Source of the DNA: Verrucomicrobiota bacterium
GTDB taxonomy: Bacteria > Verrucomicrobiota > Verrucomicrobiia > Verrucomicrobiales > DEV007
Assembly: GCA_027618625.1 (NCBI GenBank)
Contig: JAQCER010000160.1
Coordinates: 1-7,162 of the forward strand
Reading direction: 5' to 3'
DNA: 7,162 nt
The number at the start of each line of letters is the position of its first letter. Position 1 is the first letter of the stretch. Under the pieces are notes generated by a model that saw only the letters and a program-made list of their open reading frames with translations, searched no databases and was not told where the DNA came from. Position numbers and translations under genes: made by a program. Below are positions 1-6,003 of this stretch, in pieces.

Positions 1-65
1 AAATTCTCCCAAACCCTGTATTTCAGGCATCCGACAAGAATCACCACCATTCGAGGTCAGGTGCT

Positions 66-617
66 CTGAATCTATTCTTTGTTCGTTTAACGTCTCTCTT
101 AGGCTTAGGATTGACCGGCTTCACTGGAGGAGCGCTGGCTCAGGATACAATTCCAGATGGTTTCCCCACAGGTTTTGATCCTTCGCAGCCTGCGGTCGAC
201 GCAGTCGGTGTTGGGATCATGCTCGTCGCGATACTGGTTAGTGTGGTGATCGGTCTGGCGATTGTCGCCGTAATTTGTTATTTCGTCATTCAGAACTACA
301 AGGCGATCCCCCCTGAGCACCGCAAGATGGAGCCGGGAAAGGTTTGGTTGATGATGATTCCTCTGTTCAACCTTTACTGGATCTTCCCCGTGTTTCTTGG
401 TCTGGCAGATTCCTTCAAGAGTTACTTTAATTCTGTTGGCGATGAGAGCGTCGGAGACTGCAACCGCCAGCTCAGCCTCTGGTATTGCATCAGTGCCTGC
501 TGTTCGATCATACCCTGCCTGAATTACCTCGCGGGTCCTGCTTCGCTCGTTCTTCTCATTATCGTGCTTGTGAAGGCATCTGAGTTGAAGAAGAAGATCG
601 GAGCAGTTGCCTACTGA
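66..617 (+). CDS. Small exported multi-pass membrane protein, function unknown
   Basis: Hydrophobic protein with a probable signal peptide ending in G-A-L-A before Q-D, about three or four membrane segments (roughly nt 200-290, 345-415, 475-590) and a short Lys-rich C-terminus. The middle holds an 'IPPEHRKMEPGKVWLMMIP' stretch followed by 'LFNLYWIF'. From memory, this pattern recurs in uncharacterised bacterial membrane proteins, sometimes attached to a GYF_2/DUF4339 domain; no function is known to me. The start is uncertain. The first standard start codon in frame is TTG at 111, but that would cut the signal peptide in half. The frame stays open to the left edge of the window with no in-frame ATG, GTG or other TTG. 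A CTG at 66, behind a purine-rich GAGGTCAGG, would give a complete signal peptide, so I placed the start there provisionally. The real start may instead lie upstream of the window. The next gene begins 39 nt downstream on the same strand, so co-transcription is possible. Confidence 0.62.
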   Translation: MNLFFVRLTSLLGLGLTGFTGGALAQDTIPDGFPTGFDPSQPAVDAVGVGIMLVAILVSVVIGLAIVAVICYFVIQNYKAIPPEHRKMEPGKVWLMMIPLFNLYWIFPVFLGLADSFKSYFNSVGDESVGDCNRQLSLWYCISACCSIIPCLNYLAGPASLVLLIIVLVKASELKKKIGAVAY

Positions 618-656
618 TCATTGACAGACCCCGCATGAATCGGGTTGACTGGTGGT

Positions 657-1706
657 ATGAGAAATAACCGCCGTCAGTTCATGAAGTCAACTGTAGGTTC
701 TGCCGCAGCGCTCGCAGCTCCCGCCATCTTGCGTGCCGAAGACAAAACTGGAACAAAGCCAGTGGTCGTCGGGGAGGGAGAATACACCTACGAATGCCTC
801 CACAACTGGGGCACATTGCCAGCCGGGCACCACTACGGTGGGGCCACGCATGGCATTGCGGTGGACAGCGATGGCATGGTCTACGTCAGCCACCATGGCG
901 GGCCCGGATCGATTTTCGTCTTCGATCCGACCGGCAATTTCGTCCGTGCGATGGGTTTCTACCATACCATCGACGGTTCTGGTCGTGGGCACGGTATCGA
1001 TATTCGCAAAGAGGAGGGCGGCGAGTTTCTCTACCTTTCCCCGGACGATGGCATTTTCGGATTTACCAAGGCGACATTGGAAGGCGATGTCGTCTGGGTG
1101 GTCGACGTGCCGAAGGACAGCGGCAAATACGATCCGGAGAAGCCGAATTACCGGCCGACGAATGTGAGTTTCCACCCGGATGGTGACGTTTACCTGGGCG
1201 ACGGCTACGGCAGCAATCTCATTCACCGCTACACACAGGATGGGCGTTATGTCAGCACTTTCGGAGCCACTGGTTCTGGCAAGGGCGAGTTCAAGACACC
1301 GCATGGCCAGTGGCTGGATGTGCGCGATGGCACTCCGAAGACGGTGATTGCAGACCGCGTCAAAGCCCGGCTGCAATACATGAGCCTGGACGGTGAGCAC
1401 TTGAGTTTTGTCGAAGGCCTGCTGTTCCCTGCGGACATCGATATTCAGGGCGACATCATGTTGGTTCCAGATCTTCACGCCCGCATTACCTTGTTCGATA
1501 AAGAAAACAAGGTGATTACCCACTTGGGAGACGACGAAGCCTGGCTCAAGCAGGTGCTCGATGGCTTCAAGATGCGAGGCCAGCCAGAGCAATGGAAGCC
1601 TGGCAAGTTCATTCACCCCCACGATGCCTGCTTCGACAAGGACGGAAACATCCTCGTTGCCGAATGGGTGGTGACGGGTCGGGTGTCCAAGCTGCGCAAG
1701 GTGTAG
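657..1706 (+). CDS. Tat-exported six-bladed beta-propeller, NHL/PAL-like
   Basis: 349-residue protein. It starts at ATG 657 rather than TTG 645, because the ATG gives a compact twin-arginine leader: R5-R6-Q-F-M-K, an Ala-rich core and likely cleavage after A27 (L-R-A/E-D). The mature part is built of NHL-type blades such as HGIAVDSDGMVYVS (65-78), PTNVSFHPDGDVYLGDGYG (167-185), TPHGQWLDV (214-222) and HPHDACFDKDGNILVAEW (320-337). The layout follows the catalytic core of peptidyl-alpha-hydroxyglycine alpha-amidating lyase. H112, H216 and H322 sit where that enzyme has zinc ligands, Y184 sits in the DGY motif, and R234 in ADRxxxRxQ. The Arg expected in the first blade (HRG) is replaced by His (H79-H80-G). 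Function is therefore inferred: a periplasmic propeller that may be a lyase relative or only a binding protein. I am sure of the fold and export, not of catalysis. It ends 54 nt before the promoter-riboswitch region and is probably a separate unit from the genes beyond. Confidence 0.88.
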   Translation: MRNNRRQFMKSTVGSAAALAAPAILRAEDKTGTKPVVVGEGEYTYECLHNWGTLPAGHHYGGATHGIAVDSDGMVYVSHHGGPGSIFVFDPTGNFVRAMGFYHTIDGSGRGHGIDIRKEEGGEFLYLSPDDGIFGFTKATLEGDVVWVVDVPKDSGKYDPEKPNYRPTNVSFHPDGDVYLGDGYGSNLIHRYTQDGRYVSTFGATGSGKGEFKTPHGQWLDVRDGTPKTVIADRVKARLQYMSLDGEHLSFVEGLLFPADIDIQGDIMLVPDLHARITLFDKENKVITHLGDDEAWLKQVLDGFKMRGQPEQWKPGKFIHPHDACFDKDGNILVAEWVVTGRVSKLRKV

Positions 1707-1720
1707 GGCGATTCTTTCGC

Positions 1721-1748
1721 TTGAATCCCTGCCTATAGCGGCTATTGA
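1721..1748 (+). promoter_or_regulatory. Candidate sigma70-type promoter for the B12-controlled unit
   Basis: TTGAAT (1721-1726) and TATTGA (1743-1748) are separated by 16 nt. Transcription would begin near 1755, just ahead of the riboswitch P1 stem at 1760. The boxes are imperfect, but their placement between the stop codon at 1706 and the aptamer is what a riboswitch leader needs. The call rests on position and approximate match only. Confidence 0.4.
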
Positions 1749-1759
1749 TCAGCATACTT

Positions 1760-1908
1760 ACGATTCGGTGCATGGAATCCGGTGAAATCCCGGAACAGTT
1801 TGCGCTGCTGTAACTGGATACAAGTTTCCACATGCCAATCTGCGCTCGTCGCAGGTGAAGGCGGGAATGAGGTTTGAAGCCAGGAGTCAGAATACTTCAC
1901 CGAATCGT
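1760..1908 (+). ncRNA. Cobalamin (B12) riboswitch aptamer
   Basis: The conserved landmarks of the cobalamin aptamer occur in order: GAATCCGGTGAAATCC (1775-1790), CTGTAACTGG (1808-1817), CATGCCA (1831-1837), a variable hairpin CTGCG-CTCGT-CGCAG (1840-1854), and the diagnostic B12 box GAAGCCAGGAGTC (1876-1888). The ends close in a perfect 10-bp P1 stem, CGATTCGGTG (1761-1770) with CACCGAATCG (1898-1907), extended by an A-U pair at 1760/1908. In this family, binding of adenosylcobalamin or a related cobalamin normally shuts off the downstream gene. Here the intrinsic terminator just beyond P1 suggests control by premature termination. The controlled gene is the surface protein starting at 1994, and by overlap also the glycosyltransferase at 3945. 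Confidence 0.93.
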
Positions 1909-1917
1909 GCTCAGTGT

Positions 1918-1962
1918 GCTGCTGGCGGACGCGCTTCTGAAAGCGTCTGGAGCAGTCTTTTT
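1918..1962 (+). terminator. Rho-independent terminator, riboswitch expression platform
   Basis: The inner stem GACGC (1928-1932) pairs with GCGTC (1943-1947). After a small internal loop, the outer stem CTGCT (1919-1923) pairs with AGCAG (1951-1955), with a G-U pair added at 1918/1956. Five T residues follow (1958-1962). It sits 10 nt after P1 and 31 nt before the start codon at 1994, the usual place for a regulated terminator. B12-bound aptamer would favour it. I did not work out the competing antiterminator. Confidence 0.75.
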
Positions 1963-1993
1963 CGCAACAAAAAAAGATTGATGAGACAACTGG

Positions 1994-3955
1994 ATGAAAA
2001 ATCTGAAATTGCCGACCCTCGTGGCTGGCGCGTTCCTTGCTGGAGCGGTATCTGCTGCCGCTACTACTGTCACGTTTGAAGACCTCGGCTTGGTTGCACC
2101 CGGGAGTGCCGAGGATGGCTTCGGGCTGACGCCTTACACAACGGGCACCGCCTTTGGCGAAGTTGAGAATTGGAACCGCTTCACCAGTGGCGGAGTCGCG
2201 TTTGAAAATCGAACCATTCCCGCGTTTGGATCCTGGGATGAATGGGCCTACTCGAACCAGACGGACACAACCACTGCAGGATTCGGTAACGATCTGAGCA
2301 GTTGGGCCGGAGGTGGAGCGGACCCGCTAACGGGAGCGACGATCGCTGGCGGAACCTACGGGATTGCCTCTGGGGCGAATACCTGGATCGACCTGCCTTC
2401 AACATTGCGCGTCCCGACGTCGATTATGGTGACGAACACGACGTACGCGGCCCTCGCAATGCGCGATGGCGATGCGTTTTCAAAGAAATTTGGCGGAGCG
2501 AGAGGAACGGATCCAGATTTCTTTCTGCTTAGCATTCTGGGCGAAAATGCGATGGGCTCCGTGACTGGCAGCGTCGATCTTTATCTGGCGGACTATCGGT
2601 CCGCCGACTCTGCGGGCGATTTCATTCGGGCTGACTGGGTAAAGGTCGACCTGACCGGACTGGGGACGGATGTGGCAAGGCTGACGTTTGACCTGACTTC
2701 GTCGGATACTGGTGCCTTCGGAATCAATACGCCAGCCTACTTTGCGGTCGACAACCTCGTGGTTGTGCCGGAACCTTCGGCCATGTTGCTTGTATCTTTC
2801 GGGTTAGGGGGCTGGTTCTTCACGCGTCGGCCCAGACCGGCGAGACTTGGAACAGTTCCTTCTACGATCGTCCCTGGCTTGCTCGCCGCGATTGCCTTCG
2901 CGGGAGCGGGCTCAGCCTCTGGCCAGGGCATCTCTGCGGATGACGATGCCATCGTAGGCTGGGCCAGTTCCGTGACCTCCATCATTCGTGGCCCGATCAA
3001 TGCGGCGGACTATTCGCTTGGGTATGCCACGTTTGGCGAACCAGAGAATGCGCTCGGTAAAGCTGACGTGGTGGCAAAGGATCAGGTATCGGCCCCCGTC
3101 GTCAGCCTGGGCGATGGCGGCCAGATCACGCTTTCGTTTGATCCACCCATCGGGAACGGTGATGGACCTGATTTTGCCGTGTTCGAGAACGGCTTCACTG
3201 ACGAGTTTCTGGAACTGGCGTTCGTCGAGGTCAGCTCGGACGGCACGAACTTCAAGCGGTTTCCGGCGAGTGCGCTGCGCCAGGTTGGGCAGCAGATCGG
3301 GCCGTTCGATGCAGTGAAACCATCAGGTCTCTACAACCTGGCAGGAATTTATCCTGCCGGTGTGGGAACGCCATTCGATCTGGCCGATCTCGGCATGCAG
3401 GAGGCAAGTCACGTGCGCATCATCGATGTCGTCGGCTCGATCGATCCAGCCTACGGCGAGGGGCGGTTGATCAATGATCCATTCCCCACCGCCTACCGAA
3501 CCGGGGGATTCGATCTGGATGCGATCGCTGTCCTGCACCAACTGCCTTTCCATTTTGGAACGGATGATGACAAATTCTTGACCTACGAGCTGTGGGCCAC
3601 TGCGAAGTTTGATATCGAGCATCGTGAGCCTGTGGACATGACAGGAGCGCAGGCTGATGCAGATTCGGATGGGATGACCAATCTTCAGGAATACGCGTTC
3701 TGGACGAATCCTACCAATATCACGATCCCGCTCTCGCTGGAAATTCTGCACCTTTTTGATGAAGAAGTGGTTGAAGTTCGGTTGCCTCTGCTGCCAGGGC
3801 TCCGGCCCGATCTTGACTATAATATTGAAGGTTCGTCGGGCTTCGTTTACTGGCAGAGTCATGGTGGCCTCAATGAGGTGCAGGCGGATGTAGAATCGGA
3901 TGAGCAGGAGTTTTTCCGCTTGGTGGTAGAACCGCTGGGCGACGATGCCAGGTAG
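1994..3955 (+). CDS. B12-riboswitch surface protein: DUF4465/PEP-CTERM fused to a second exported domain
   Basis: 653 residues; ATG 1994 is followed by a signal peptide (MKNLKLPTLVAGAF..., likely cleavage near residue 21-23). Residues about 25-255 match the DUF4465 pattern, with VTNTTY (146-151), a Gly-Asp-x-Phe-x-Lys-Lys-Phe stretch, LADYR (198-202) and NTPAYFAVDNL just before the sorting signal. V258-P-E-P261, a hydrophobic stretch and R278-R279 form a PEP-CTERM signal, normally the very end of a protein. Here translation continues into a second signal-peptide-like segment (about 285-310, ending GSASG-Q) and a second domain (312-516) with DFAVFENGF (393-401) and an EVSSDGxxF motif. A calcium-binding DxDxDGxxNxxEY motif follows at 555-567, and then a beta-rich tail ending in FFRLVVE. 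From memory, both main domains recur in B12-regulated loci, and Bacteroides B12-binding lipoproteins (BtuH) are related to DUF4465; treat this as a lead. Likely role (inferred): cell-surface corrinoid binding, repressed by B12. No strong Shine-Dalgarno precedes the start. Confidence 0.9.
   Translation: MKNLKLPTLVAGAFLAGAVSAAATTVTFEDLGLVAPGSAEDGFGLTPYTTGTAFGEVENWNRFTSGGVAFENRTIPAFGSWDEWAYSNQTDTTTAGFGNDLSSWAGGGADPLTGATIAGGTYGIASGANTWIDLPSTLRVPTSIMVTNTTYAALAMRDGDAFSKKFGGARGTDPDFFLLSILGENAMGSVTGSVDLYLADYRSADSAGDFIRADWVKVDLTGLGTDVARLTFDLTSSDTGAFGINTPAYFAVDNLVVVPEPSAMLLVSFGLGGWFFTRRPRPARLGTVPSTIVPGLLAAIAFAGAGSASGQGISADDDAIVGWASSVTSIIRGPINAADYSLGYATFGEPENALGKADVVAKDQVSAPVVSLGDGGQITLSFDPPIGNGDGPDFAVFENGFTDEFLELAFVEVSSDGTNFKRFPASALRQVGQQIGPFDAVKPSGLYNLAGIYPAGVGTPFDLADLGMQEASHVRIIDVVGSIDPAYGEGRLINDPFPTAYRTGGFDLDAIAVLHQLPFHFGTDDDKFLTYELWATAKFDIEHREPVDMTGAQADADSDGMTNLQEYAFWTNPTNITIPLSLEILHLFDEEVVEVRLPLLPGLRPDLDYNIEGSSGFVYWQSHGGLNEVQADVESDEQEFFRLVVEPLGDDAR
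2765..2923 (+). other. Internal PEP-CTERM sorting signal followed by an internal signal peptide
   Basis: Encodes residues 258-310 of the surface protein: VPEP motif, hydrophobic helix (about 262-277), basic cluster R278-R279-P-R281-P-A-R284, second hydrophobic helix (about 288-305) and a small-residue G-S-A-S-G site. By the positive-inside rule the Arg cluster stays in the cytoplasm and both flanking domains face outward. Exosortase cleavage at the PEP motif plus signal peptidase cleavage near residue 308-311 could release two separate mature proteins from one translation product. This is inferred from the sequence pattern. Confidence 0.7.
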
Positions 3956-4676
3956 AACGCCAAAGGTCTCCGTTATCATTCCGTGTCTCAACGATGTGGA
4001 TGCCCTGACGCGTTGCCTTGCGCGGCTGAACGAAGCAGTGGGGTGTCTCGACTTTGAGCTCGAAATGATCGTTGCGGATGCTTCGCAAGATGACACCTGC
4101 GCTGAAGTTGCCGGGCATTCCGGAGCCGTAGTCGTCCGCTGTGAGGCTCGCAGTCGAGGTCAGCAACTCAATGCTGGAGCGGATGTGGCAACGGGCGATA
4201 TCCTCTTGTTCAATCATGCGGACACGGAACTCTCTGCTCCTCACCTGCTTGGTCTGGTGGCCGCGATGAATGTCGATGAAATCATTGGCGGCGCTTTCTA
4301 CCGCGATCTTGCCTGGCAATATCCTGCCTTGGCATGGCTGGATCCGTGGGTGCGTGCCTGCACGCGTCGGTGGGGAATCCTGTATGGGGATCAAAGTGCA
4401 TTCGTTACACGCGAAGCCTTTGAAGCAATGGGTGGCTTTGCTGCGATCCCAATTATGGAAGATGTCGACTTCTCTGATCGTCTCAGGAAGCGTGGAGCCA
4501 TTGTGCTGGTCGATCCACCCCTGCGCACGTCAATGCGGCGATTCAAGAAACGGGGCTACCTGCGCAACAAATTGCAGAACGTCTGCATCGTCTGGATGTG
4601 GCGTTTGCGACTCGTGACTCCCGAGCAGATTTACCGATGGTACTATCGTAAATCGCCCGGCGCCTTCACACCCTGA
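3945..4676 (+). CDS. Family 2 glycosyltransferase, TIGR04283-like
   Basis: 243 residues, single GT-A domain, soluble, no signal peptide, close to the usual family length. Visible motifs are the N-terminal VSVIIPCLND (8-17), a nucleotide-binding-side acid in V-A-D45, S-R-G-Q-Q-L-N-A-G-A (70-79), the metal-binding H91-A-D93-T, G148-D-Q150, M171-E-D173 with the following R-L-R-K, and a T-S-x-R-R motif (195-199). This set is typical of the TIGR04283 'transferase 2, radical SAM/selenodomain-associated' group, some of which are now labelled arsenosugar glycosyltransferases. None of their usual partners (radical SAM ArsS-like protein, TIGR04282 transferase) lies nearby. The donor and acceptor sugars cannot be read from sequence. 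ATG 3945 lies inside the preceding gene, overlapping its end by 11 nt, so translational coupling and B12-riboswitch control are likely. It might modify the surface protein or an envelope glycan, but that is speculation. Confidence 0.9.
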   Translation: MPGRTPKVSVIIPCLNDVDALTRCLARLNEAVGCLDFELEMIVADASQDDTCAEVAGHSGAVVVRCEARSRGQQLNAGADVATGDILLFNHADTELSAPHLLGLVAAMNVDEIIGGAFYRDLAWQYPALAWLDPWVRACTRRWGILYGDQSAFVTREAFEAMGGFAAIPIMEDVDFSDRLRKRGAIVLVDPPLRTSMRRFKKRGYLRNKLQNVCIVWMWRLRLVTPEQIYRWYYRKSPGAFTP

Positions 4677-5802
4677 CGGCGTGTTTTGGGCGCGGGCTGG
4701 CGGCCTGTTCCAGAGCATCGATCATCGCATCTTCCTGGTTCTCGATCGATTCGACCATCTTCGCCTGAACGCGAAAGCGGTCGAGATTATGGTTAGGACG
4801 GTGGATCTTGAAGTAGGTATCGCCGTTGAGGTGATCGGTCAGGAAACGCATTCCTATCGTGAACGTGATCAGTTTGCCCGAAAAGCCAAGGTTTTCCTTC
4901 TCGCAGTCCGTCAGGAAATCGCCAGCGGAGGACAGGTAACCGCTGACGAGCGCTTCGTAGAGCGGCAGGCGCATGTGCACTCGACTCAGATCTCGTTCGT
5001 CCTCTGCGCAGGAGATGGTAGTGGTGCGGATAAGGTCACCGAAATCGTAGAGCGCGAACCCCGGCATCACGGTGTCCAGATCCATGATGCAGATTCCCTC
5101 ACCACTCACATTGTCGATCATGACATTGTTGATCTTGGTGTCATTGTGAGTGATCCGCTCCGGCAGGTCGCCACGCCTATGTAGATCGAGCAGGACGTCG
5201 ACGATTTCTTCGCGCTCCATGATCCAGTCAATGTCGTGCTGGCATGTGGCTACCCGGTCGGCGGCATCGTTGTCCACCGCTTCTCGAAAAGTATTGAAGC
5301 GGACGCGTGCATTGTGAAAATTGGGAATCGTGTCCCGTAGCCGTGGCCCAGGCAGATCCACCAGAGCTTGCTGGAATCCGCCGAAGCTGCGCGCCGCTTC
5401 CCGGGCAAGCACCGGGCTGTCCACATGGTCATGAGCGCTGGCACCTTCGATATAGATGTAGGCGCGCCAATGGTTCCCAGTATCGTCACAATGCCAAAGG
5501 TTTCCTTTCCGGCACGGGATCAACGTCAATACTCTCCGGTGCAACTCAGGCTCGTTTGCCGATCGCATTTTGTCGGCAAGATGCGTCGTGACCCGGATGA
5601 TGTTGTCCATCACGATCTCGGGTTGCTTGAAGACCAACTGATTGATCCTCTGCACGATGTAGCGGACGCGGTTACCGCCTTGAGAAAACGCCGCGACAAA
5701 CGTGTCATTGATGTGCCCATTACCGCAGGGGCGGTGGCTGATGTAATCGCCAGGCATCTGAAAATGGCTGGTAATTTCTGCTACGTCGTGGGCAATAGTC
5801 AT
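4666..5802 (-). CDS. NahK-like sugar kinase, aminoglycoside-phosphotransferase fold
   Basis: 378 residues from ATG 5802. The frame extends upstream to a GTG at 5886, but the extra 28 residues look non-conserved, and the ATG places the glycine-rich GNGHINDTF (27-35) at the distance usual for the family. Other family motifs are the QRIN stretch (51-54), W-R-A-Y (112-115), I-P-N-F-H (159-163), the catalytic loop H219-N-D221-T-K-I-N-N226, and the metal-binding D241-L-D243-T-V-M-P-G. A downstream D-F-G-D-L-I-R, an R-F-L-T-D-H-L-N-G-D-x-Y-F-K segment and a C-terminal helix follow. The pattern matches N-acetylhexosamine 1-kinases and their many uncharacterised relatives, which phosphorylate a sugar anomeric carbon with ATP for GlcNAc/GalNAc-type salvage. 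The precise substrate is inferred, not shown. No Shine-Dalgarno precedes either start. The 3' end overlaps the convergent glycosyltransferase gene by 11 nt, leaving no room for a separate terminator between them. Confidence 0.9.
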   Translation of the reverse strand: MTIAHDVAEITSHFQMPGDYISHRPCGNGHINDTFVAAFSQGGNRVRYIVQRINQLVFKQPEIVMDNIIRVTTHLADKMRSANEPELHRRVLTLIPCRKGNLWHCDDTGNHWRAYIYIEGASAHDHVDSPVLAREAARSFGGFQQALVDLPGPRLRDTIPNFHNARVRFNTFREAVDNDAADRVATCQHDIDWIMEREEIVDVLLDLHRRGDLPERITHNDTKINNVMIDNVSGEGICIMDLDTVMPGFALYDFGDLIRTTTISCAEDERDLSRVHMRLPLYEALVSGYLSSAGDFLTDCEKENLGFSGKLITFTIGMRFLTDHLNGDTYFKIHRPNHNLDRFRVQAKMVESIENQEDAMIDALEQAASPRPKHAVRV

Positions 5803-5942
5803 ATTCAAGATTCGGAAAATATCAAAAATCCAGTCGTTACAGCGGCTGGCAAAAGAGAAGCCTGCAACTGGTTTCTCGATCTGCACGAGAATGGGAATGA
5901 GGAATGGGAGACACGGGAGGGGAGGGAACGCTGCCTGACTGC

Positions 5943-5976
5943 GGGAAACCTCAATTCGTGGTGCGAAGAGGTTCCC
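5943..5976. terminator. Strong hairpin in the 201-nt gap between kinase and rhomboid genes
   Basis: GGGAAACCTC (5943-5952) pairs with GAGGTTCCC (5968-5976) with one bulged A. Inside it TTCG (5955-5958) pairs with CGAA (5964-5967) around a TGGTG loop, giving about 13 pairs. It lies 28 nt past the rhomboid stop on the - strand, so it may end or protect the rhomboid transcript. No T-tract follows on that strand, so a classic rho-independent terminator is not demonstrated. The rest of 5803-6003 shows no convincing gene, apart from a non-conserved upstream extension of the kinase frame. Confidence 0.4.
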
Positions 5977-6003
5977 TTTGTTCCTTTGGTCGAATGATGA
6001 TGA

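Noticed and set aside
618..656. Possible terminator hairpin between the first two genes (CCCG/CGGG)
   Set aside because: Only four pairs and no T-tract.
687..1622. Long - strand open frame (311 codons)
   Set aside because: Lies entirely antisense to the propeller gene, whose Tat leader and blade motifs are clear; the antisense translation has no recognisable domain.
1855..2079. + strand open frame of 74 codons
   Set aside because: Runs through the riboswitch B12 box, P1 and terminator and into the start of the surface protein in another frame; its translation is Cys/Arg-rich and unstructured.
3323..4394. Two overlapping - strand open frames (257 and 174 codons)
   Set aside because: Antisense shadows of the surface protein and the glycosyltransferase, both of which have strong family motifs.
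4681..5184. + strand open frame of 167 codons directly after the glycosyltransferase
   Set aside because: Antisense to the C-terminal half of the kinase; no domain pattern, explained as a mirror of the kinase coding bias.
5368..5997. + strand open frame of 209 codons
   Set aside because: Antisense to the kinase and its upstream gap; the kinase motifs (HNDxxxxN, DLDTVMPG) decide the coding strand.
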